Source of the DNA: Thermoplasmata archaeon
GTDB lineage: Archaea > Thermoplasmatota > Thermoplasmata > Thermoplasmatales > Thermoplasmataceae
DNA: 11,485 nucleotides
Direction: 5' to 3'
Assembly: GCA_021797225.1 (NCBI GenBank)
Contig: JAKAAE010000042.1
Location: 1 to 11,485, forward strand
A program made the translations under genes and the position numbers. The first letter of the stretch is position 1, and each line of letters opens with the position of its first letter. The notes under the pieces are model-generated. The model was not told the DNA's origin. It saw only the letters and a program-made list of their open reading frames with translations, and did not search any database. Shown here piece after piece: positions 6,876 to 11,485 of this stretch.

Positions 6876-8354
6876 ATGCAAAATACCCCTGATTATGTAC
6901 CTCCCGAAAAAAAGGGAAAAAAGATATTGGCAGTTATAATTGTCGTTGTTATTATTGCGGCAGGAGCCGGAGTTGGAGTTTATCTATACCTGCATCCGCC
7001 GCAAAAAGTGTCAACTCTTGTAGTTTTAGTAGATAGCGGAAGTGACACTGATAAATATCTGACTACAGTTGCTGCCAATTTTGAGAAAGCCAATCCCAAT
7101 GTTAAGATCACTTTTGATAGTGTGAGTTATAGCGACATGGTTTCAACCTCCTTATCTGCATTAAAAAATAAGGCCAGTTCGCCAGGACTTATAATGTATT
7201 ATACGTCAGGGGAGCCGACGCTGGCACCCTATCTAATGAATCTCTGTTCGGAGGGCTTTAATACGTCCAATTATCTACCCGGAGAACTCTATTCAGGTTC
7301 CTATGTACTTGATAATAGCGGCCATATAGAAAAGACCGTCGGAATCCCGGTACACAATGTCCTGGGCTACGTACTCGTTTACCAAACATCAATATTCAAT
7401 AATAAAAGCCTGCAGTCCGGCTTTCAAAATGAATATCATTTCTCTATTATGCCGGATACATATAAGAACTGGACAGCTGTATACGATGCGGCCAACTATA
7501 TAAATTCAGATATGTCCTCGCTTAAATCCCTATCCAGTGGCAATGCACTGAAATACTCCTTAATGTTTCCTGATTCCGCACATCATTCAATGATCGATGC
7601 ATACATGGGATTATTATATGCATACGGAAACAATCATACTGCAACAACCGGTATACCGACCAATTCCGGAACTGGCTACTGGTCATATATGGGTGATATA
7701 AATGGAAAATACCAGCCGACATTCAACAATACTTACGGTGTTCAGGCTCTAAAAATGTATAAAAATTTGACGTCATTCGGACCATCAGTGTCAACCACAC
7801 CAATAGGATACAGCGAACAGGAATCATTATTCTGCTCCGGGGAATTTGCAATGGGTCTTGCCTGGACAAGTTTCTTTTCAGCATATTCTAATTCCAGCAT
7901 ATCAAAGGTTGCAGGAAATTATAATGTAAGTGTACTTCCAGAAGGTAGCACAGGATATTCACCCACATACATGGGAGTAAATCCTTATACAAATACCTCT
8001 CTTGCAATAAAATTCCTGAAATATGCAACATCGAATGCTGAATATACTGTGGGAATTGATAAATACCAGTACTTACCGGCAACCGAATCCGGATTGGAAA
8101 TAGCTGAAAAAAATAAAAATTTCACATGGGTTCCAGAAATGCTAAAAACTGCTTCATCAATAAAGATAAATGATACAAGTGTGGCAATATATAATAAACT
8201 GCAGCCGTTATTCACTACATTGACTCCCGATCTGAACGATGAGATATATGATTATTTCACAGAATCTCCAAAAACCATTTCAGCATCTGCAGCTTTGAGT
8301 ACAGCTGCAACTGAATGGTCAAATTATATTAAGGATCAGGGAATTACCCTATGA
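6876..8354 (+). CDS. ABC transporter solute-binding protein, family 1, membrane-anchored
   Basis: It captures the substrate outside the cell and hands it to the fused permease encoded next. A short cytosolic tail with KKGKK precedes one hydrophobic segment (about residues 17-39, counted from the ATG at 6876). No lipobox cysteine follows, so this is a signal anchor rather than a lipoprotein signal. The mature part begins with STLVVLVDSGSDTDKYLTTVAANFEKANPNVKI-type sequence, the usual first strand and helix of family 1 binding proteins, and is Ser/Tyr/Asn-rich with at least ten NxS/T sequons, as expected for a glycosylated archaeal exoprotein. At 492 residues it is somewhat longer than bacterial homologues. 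The frame can be extended to a TTG at 6867, which the TATA spacing also allows; ATG is preferred. It overlaps the permease start by 4 bases (ATGA). The class takes sugars, oligosaccharides or glycerol phosphate; the ligand is not readable. Confidence 0.85.
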   Translation: MQNTPDYVPPEKKGKKILAVIIVVVIIAAGAGVGVYLYLHPPQKVSTLVVLVDSGSDTDKYLTTVAANFEKANPNVKITFDSVSYSDMVSTSLSALKNKASSPGLIMYYTSGEPTLAPYLMNLCSEGFNTSNYLPGELYSGSYVLDNSGHIEKTVGIPVHNVLGYVLVYQTSIFNNKSLQSGFQNEYHFSIMPDTYKNWTAVYDAANYINSDMSSLKSLSSGNALKYSLMFPDSAHHSMIDAYMGLLYAYGNNHTATTGIPTNSGTGYWSYMGDINGKYQPTFNNTYGVQALKMYKNLTSFGPSVSTTPIGYSEQESLFCSGEFAMGLAWTSFFSAYSNSSISKVAGNYNVSVLPEGSTGYSPTYMGVNPYTNTSLAIKFLKYATSNAEYTVGIDKYQYLPATESGLEIAEKNKNFTWVPEMLKTASSIKINDTSVAIYNKLQPLFTTLTPDLNDEIYDYFTESPKTISASAALSTAATEWSNYIKDQGITL

Positions 8355-10060
8355 AAGTGAAAACAATAAGTTACTCTTTGAAAAAAAGGGCAATTTTTTT
8401 TATTTTGCCGGCCCTGATTTATTTTTTGATTTTTGCAATATACCCCATGTTTGAGAATATTATCCTGACATTTGAACACCAAACCATTGCCGGGAATTAT
8501 ATATTTGTTGGATTGAAAAATTATAAAGAATTGTTTTATACACCACATTTAGGTCAAATTATTGATAATAGCATTATTTACACATTTATCGTTCCGTTCA
8601 TTGATATAGCCCTGGCGATTCCACTTGCAAATTTCCTCAAAAGGTTGAAAAGAAACTTTTTACTTCCAATAATTTTATTGCCCGCGTTCATTCCGCTGGT
8701 AACCGGTGCAACAATGTGGATTTTGATGTTGAATCCGCTGTATGGAATTACATATTTTATTTACCATAAGGATTTATTCACAACAATATGGAGCATAGTA
8801 TTAATTGATATATGGTCCAGCCTGCCACTTGCCACTTTGATAATTTATTCTGGATTAAAGGGAATACCGAAGAACATAGAAGAAGCCGCCAGCATGGATA
8901 ACCTCAAGGGATTGAAGAAATTAATGGCTATAGATATTCCTTATATTAAATATCAGATCCTTGCGGCCTTTATATTAATGTTAATATATGGATCTTTTAC
9001 ATTCGATCCTATATATGCATCACTGGGAGTCTCACCCCCATTTGCAAATCTGGATCTATCCTACTATTCGTATCAGTTATTCTTTGGTGGTCAGGTTGGG
9101 TTCTCTGCTGTATTGATGACCATAATGACCGTAGTTTCTACCATAGTTGCGCTCATATTTGTAAAGTTAACGCTGTCGAACAGGCAAAAATCTTCCCGGT
9201 TGCATTCAATTCCATGGCCTAACCGGGAAATGCCCGTGTATCTTGTAGTCTTTTTTCTGATAATTTATCTTCTATTCTTCATGGTTCCATTTGCCTGGCT
9301 TATTCTCGAGTCATTCAAGACCAGAGCTGAACTTTTTACCCTTCCGCCTGAAATAATTCCGGTAAAGGATACACTTGCAAATTATACATATTCACTGTTT
9401 CATGGAGAGCCATATTATATTACTAGCATAGTGGTATCAATTGCTGGATCATTTCTTGCCCTGGTTATCGGCATACCCGCAGCTTATGCATCCTCAAGGT
9501 ATAAAATCGGTGGAATCAAATTTATTGGACTTGTGCTGTTCATCTATTCCATACCCCTTGTAATACTCATGATACCGGATTATTCTGCTTTGAATTATAT
9601 TCATTCCATAAATTCATGGCTTGGTTTGATTATTATTTATCCTGTGATGGTAATGCCGATTATTATATGGATGCTTTACAACTTTTATTCAACTTTTCCG
9701 AGATATTATGATGAGGCTGCGCAAATGGATGGAATGACGACACTAAGATCTTTCAGGAAAGTAATACTTCCATTGAGTTATGATGGCATTTTCGTTGCGT
9801 TTTTATATGCATTTATTTTTGCCTGGGGTGCACTTATATTTCCATTAGCATTCACATACTCTGCCTATAATATGAGTGTATTATATCCGTCAGGGGCACA
9901 AACATTAACAATATTTATTGGAGGTTCCCTTGGGCATGAAGCTGCACAATACGGTATACTTGCTGCATCAAGTGTGTTGAGTCTCATCCCTGCAATAATT
10001 ATTGCAGTATTCCTGCGCTCAAAAATCGATAAAGTATGGCGCGGTGGTGGATTAAAATGA
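8351..10060 (+). CDS. Fused double permease of a CUT1-type ABC importer
   Basis: One 569-residue polypeptide carries both membrane subunits that CUT1 importers normally encode as two genes (MalF/MalG or UgpA/UgpE). The first half (about 1-277) has six hydrophobic segments, near 13-35, 73-95, 103-127, 142-167, 202-223 and 250-272. The second half (about 294-569) opens with a membrane segment at 296-319 and repeats the pattern. Each half has the EAA loop that docks to the ATPase: EEAASMDN...IDIP at 177-197 and DEAAQMDG...ILP at 454-474. The second fits EAA-x3-G-x9-I-x-LP well; the first has Asn184 where the conserved Gly belongs. The hydrophilic join, about 278-293, sits between segments whose topology places it in the cytosol. 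I see no frameshift remnant or internal start signal at the junction. The gene starts inside the stop of the binding-protein gene and ends inside the start of the ATPase gene. Confidence 0.9.
   Translation: MKVKTISYSLKKRAIFFILPALIYFLIFAIYPMFENIILTFEHQTIAGNYIFVGLKNYKELFYTPHLGQIIDNSIIYTFIVPFIDIALAIPLANFLKRLKRNFLLPIILLPAFIPLVTGATMWILMLNPLYGITYFIYHKDLFTTIWSIVLIDIWSSLPLATLIIYSGLKGIPKNIEEAASMDNLKGLKKLMAIDIPYIKYQILAAFILMLIYGSFTFDPIYASLGVSPPFANLDLSYYSYQLFFGGQVGFSAVLMTIMTVVSTIVALIFVKLTLSNRQKSSRLHSIPWPNREMPVYLVVFFLIIYLLFFMVPFAWLILESFKTRAELFTLPPEIIPVKDTLANYTYSLFHGEPYYITSIVVSIAGSFLALVIGIPAAYASSRYKIGGIKFIGLVLFIYSIPLVILMIPDYSALNYIHSINSWLGLIIIYPVMVMPIIIWMLYNFYSTFPRYYDEAAQMDGMTTLRSFRKVILPLSYDGIFVAFLYAFIFAWGALIFPLAFTYSAYNMSVLYPSGAQTLTIFIGGSLGHEAAQYGILAASSVLSLIPAIIIAVFLRSKIDKVWRGGGLK
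10043..10050 (+). promoter_or_regulatory. Ribosome binding site deciding the ATPase start
   Basis: GGTGGTGG lies 6 bases before the ATG at 10057 and can pair with the 3' end of archaeal 16S rRNA. It supports 10057 over the in-frame ATG at 10036, which has no such site. Confidence 0.5.
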
Positions 10061-11070
10061 TATTATCTATGAGTAATATAAAGAAAAAATTTGGAAATTT
10101 TACTGCTCTGGAACTGGATAAGCTGGAATTTGAGGAGGGGAAGTATTATGTGGTGCTAGGTCCCAGTGGTTCCGGAAAGACAACGCTGCTGAGAATCGTT
10201 TCTGGCCTGGAATTTTCAGATTCTGGCCAGATAATAATACTGGGAAAGGATATGACAAATGCGCCTGCATGGAAGAGAGATATAGGTCTTGTATTTCAGA
10301 ATTATGCTCTTTATCCTCATTTAACTGTCTATGAAAATATTGCTTCCCCGTTATCTGTTATGAAAATACCCAGAAATGAAATAGTAAAAAGGGTAAATGA
10401 ATTGCTCCGTGTCATGGAACTATCTGACCAGGCCCCGAAGTATCCTGGAGAACTCAGTGGAGGACAACAGCAGAGGGTTGCACTGGCAAGGGCTATTATC
10501 AAAATGCCGAAGATACTGTTACTGGATGAACCTTTGAGTAATTTAGATACTAGGGTCAGAATTGATTTACGTGACTATCTCAAAAAAATACAGAAAGAGT
10601 TCAATCTTACAGCAATACATGTTACCCATGATCCTATTGAGGCCATGGCCCTCGGGGATGAGGTTATAGTATTGCACCACGGAAAACTTGTTCAGAAATC
10701 AACTCCTAAAGAGCTTTATAACAAACCTAACGATATATTCTGTGCAAGGCTGCTCGGTGCTGTAAATTTAATACCGAGAGAAACTCTGAACCTTAATAAA
10801 AATTTAGATTACGAAATATGTGAAATAAGACCTGAAGATGTCAAAATAGATGATTCCGGAAGTCTAGAAGGCAAAATAACATCTGTTCAATTTCTCGGAT
10901 CAGAAATTATGTATTACGTGGACATCGGCAATTTCACTGTTAAAGTGAAAGGAGATAAATATGAGGAGAAGTACGGTGAGGGTAATACCGTAAAGCTTCT
11001 CTTCAACAATGATGCCATGAATTTCTATAAATCCTGGGAAAGGATCACGCCGATATCCATATCACAATAA
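10057..11070 (+). CDS. ABC importer ATPase, MalK/UgpC type
   Basis: It powers the importer by ATP hydrolysis on the inner face of the membrane; two copies should dock on the two EAA loops of the fused permease. With the start at 10057 the protein has 337 residues. Walker A is GPSGSGKTT (35-43), the Q-loop is VFQNYALYPH with Gln81, the signature is LSGGQQQ (123-129), Walker B is ILLLDEP with Asp147 and Glu148, the D-loop SNLD follows, and the switch His181 is in HVTHD. A C-terminal OB-fold regulatory domain follows, with EIRPEDV near 246-252, typical of MalK and UgpC, though it is shorter than in bacterial MalK. The frame can be extended to an ATG at 10036 (adding MARWWIK), but the ATGA overlap with the permease stop, the ribosome site and the family N-terminus favour 10057. 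It is the last gene of the operon. Confidence 0.93.
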   Translation: MILSMSNIKKKFGNFTALELDKLEFEEGKYYVVLGPSGSGKTTLLRIVSGLEFSDSGQIIILGKDMTNAPAWKRDIGLVFQNYALYPHLTVYENIASPLSVMKIPRNEIVKRVNELLRVMELSDQAPKYPGELSGGQQQRVALARAIIKMPKILLLDEPLSNLDTRVRIDLRDYLKKIQKEFNLTAIHVTHDPIEAMALGDEVIVLHHGKLVQKSTPKELYNKPNDIFCARLLGAVNLIPRETLNLNKNLDYEICEIRPEDVKIDDSGSLEGKITSVQFLGSEIMYYVDIGNFTVKVKGDKYEEKYGEGNTVKLLFNNDAMNFYKSWERITPISISQ

Positions 11071-11094
11071 TTTATTTTTATATATTTATATTTT
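11071..11094 (+). terminator. T-rich terminator of the ABC operon
   Basis: Immediately after the ATPase stop the plus strand is T-rich (TTTATTTTTA, then ATATTTATATTTT). This matches the oligo-T termination signals of archaea, with no hairpin needed. Confidence 0.55.
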
Positions 11095-11279
11095 GAATAG
11101 TAAAAACACGAAGGGTAGTTATTCCATTTATAAGATATTATTAAGGGTGGACGGGTCAATCGTCCCATGAAAAGTTCCTTTATTTATTCTTCAGTGCACA
11201 CATTTACGCACTTGTAACAGCAAGCATTCTACAGATAGGAATCAGGACCGGGCACATTCATTGAACTATAATTATGAAA
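11095..11279. other. Intergenic stretch with two small hairpins, no supported gene
   Basis: It contains GGACG-7 bases-CGTCC (11149-11165) and AGTGC-10 bases-GCACT (11193-11212), both with 5-bp stems. Between them a 16-codon frame starts at an ATG at 11167 but shows no protein features. The stretch looks less AT-rich than other gaps in the window, so an RNA element or leftover sequence is possible; nothing can be named. Confidence 0.3.
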
Positions 11280-11290
11280 GTATTTATTTT
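11280..11290 (+). promoter_or_regulatory. TATA box for the MFS transporter
   Basis: TATTTATTTTA is centred about 28 bases before the ATG at 11313, consistent with a leaderless or almost leaderless transcript. No Shine-Dalgarno sequence precedes the ATG. Confidence 0.45.
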
Positions 11291-11312
11291 ACATTAGAAT
11301 ATAATGATATAA

Positions 11313-11485
11313 ATGGATAAACTGAAAGTTATTAGGAGTACATATTTGACTTACTCCATAGTTATTATAATATTCATAACTTTCATGGTCAGGGCATCAA
11401 ACAATATGATGATGACAACTATTTCACTGTTTTCCAAATATGATCTTCATTTCGATCAGGTACAGGTGGGACTTACCGAATCACT
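11313..11485 (+). CDS. MFS transporter, N-terminal part (runs off right edge)
   Basis: 57 codons are visible. After a short basic start (MDKLKVIRS), one membrane segment (about residues 11-26) runs into FMVRASNNMMMTTISLF, a conserved type of N-terminal sequence in major facilitator proteins, where an Arg and Asn-rich stretch enters the second half of helix 1. A loop KYDLHFDQVQVGLTES then leads toward helix 2. The rest is outside the window, so substrate and direction of transport cannot be told. An upstream ATG at 11304 is followed at once by a stop, so 11313 is the start. It has its own TATA box and is separated from the ABC operon by a terminator, so it is likely a separate unit. Confidence 0.65.
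   Translation, partial: MDKLKVIRSTYLTYSIVIIIFITFMVRASNNMMMTTISLFSKYDLHFDQVQVGLTES

Noticed and set aside
10036..10056. Upstream ATG adding MARWWIK to the ATPase
   Set aside because: It lies inside the permease gene without a ribosome site, while the ATG at 10057 has GGTGGTGG at good spacing, an ATGA overlap like the previous junction, and matches the usual N-terminus of the family.
11167..11217. 16-codon plus-strand frame (MKSSFIY...)
   Set aside because: Very short, no promoter at leaderless spacing and no recognisable features.
1..11485. CRISPR array, tRNA, rRNA or a defence-gene cluster
   Set aside because: No regularly spaced repeats, no cloverleaf-like segments with conserved T-arm bases, and no nuclease, helicase or toxin motifs were found; the window reads as transport and metabolism genes plus one transposase-derived gene.

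Overview
The window looks like a chromosomal segment from an acidophilic archaeon of the Thermoplasmatales type (Ferroplasma, Acidiplasma or Cuniculiplasma-like). The basis is AT-rich DNA, archaeal TATA boxes lying about 22-29 bases before several start codons (leaderless transcripts), no bacterial promoter or intrinsic-terminator pattern, a membrane-anchored Asn/Ser/Thr-rich solute-binding protein with many N-glycosylation sequons, and a secreted protein built from beta-rich repeats of a kind I associate with this group. The assignment is an inference; there is no rRNA or other marker gene.

Layout. Positions 1-1318 (minus) hold the first 439 codons of a large secreted repeat protein that runs off the left edge. 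After an intergenic stretch (1319-1702) come three minus-strand genes: glycerol kinase (1703-3187), a one-domain cupin just upstream of it (3234-3611), and a flavin disulfide reductase of the dihydrolipoamide dehydrogenase type (3784-5139). On the plus strand, facing away from them, is an intact transposase-derived gene (5300-6652) in which I cannot find the expected DDE residues. A promoter-rich gap (6653-6875) then leads into a tight three-gene ABC importer operon: solute-binding protein (6876-8354), a double-length permease with both membrane subunits fused (8351-10060), and a MalK/UgpC-type ATPase (10057-11070). The last two junctions are ATGA overlaps. A further plus-strand gene, the start of an MFS transporter (from 11313), runs off the right edge.

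How the genes may work together. The importer belongs to the CUT1 (sugar / glycerol-3-phosphate) class. Glycerol kinase makes sn-glycerol 3-phosphate, so the neighbourhood may serve uptake and phosphorylation of glycerol or sugars. No glycerol-3-phosphate dehydrogenase or sugar hydrolase is present to fix the substrate, and the kinase is in a different transcription unit. The disulfide reductase has no 2-oxoacid dehydrogenase partners here.

Most worth a second look: the fused permease with an altered first EAA loop, the transposase-like gene without visible catalytic acids and with a perfect 9-bp inverted repeat over its TATA box, the inverted repeats before the ABC operon, and the truncated surface protein. 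I did not find a CRISPR array, tRNA, rRNA or clear defence system.
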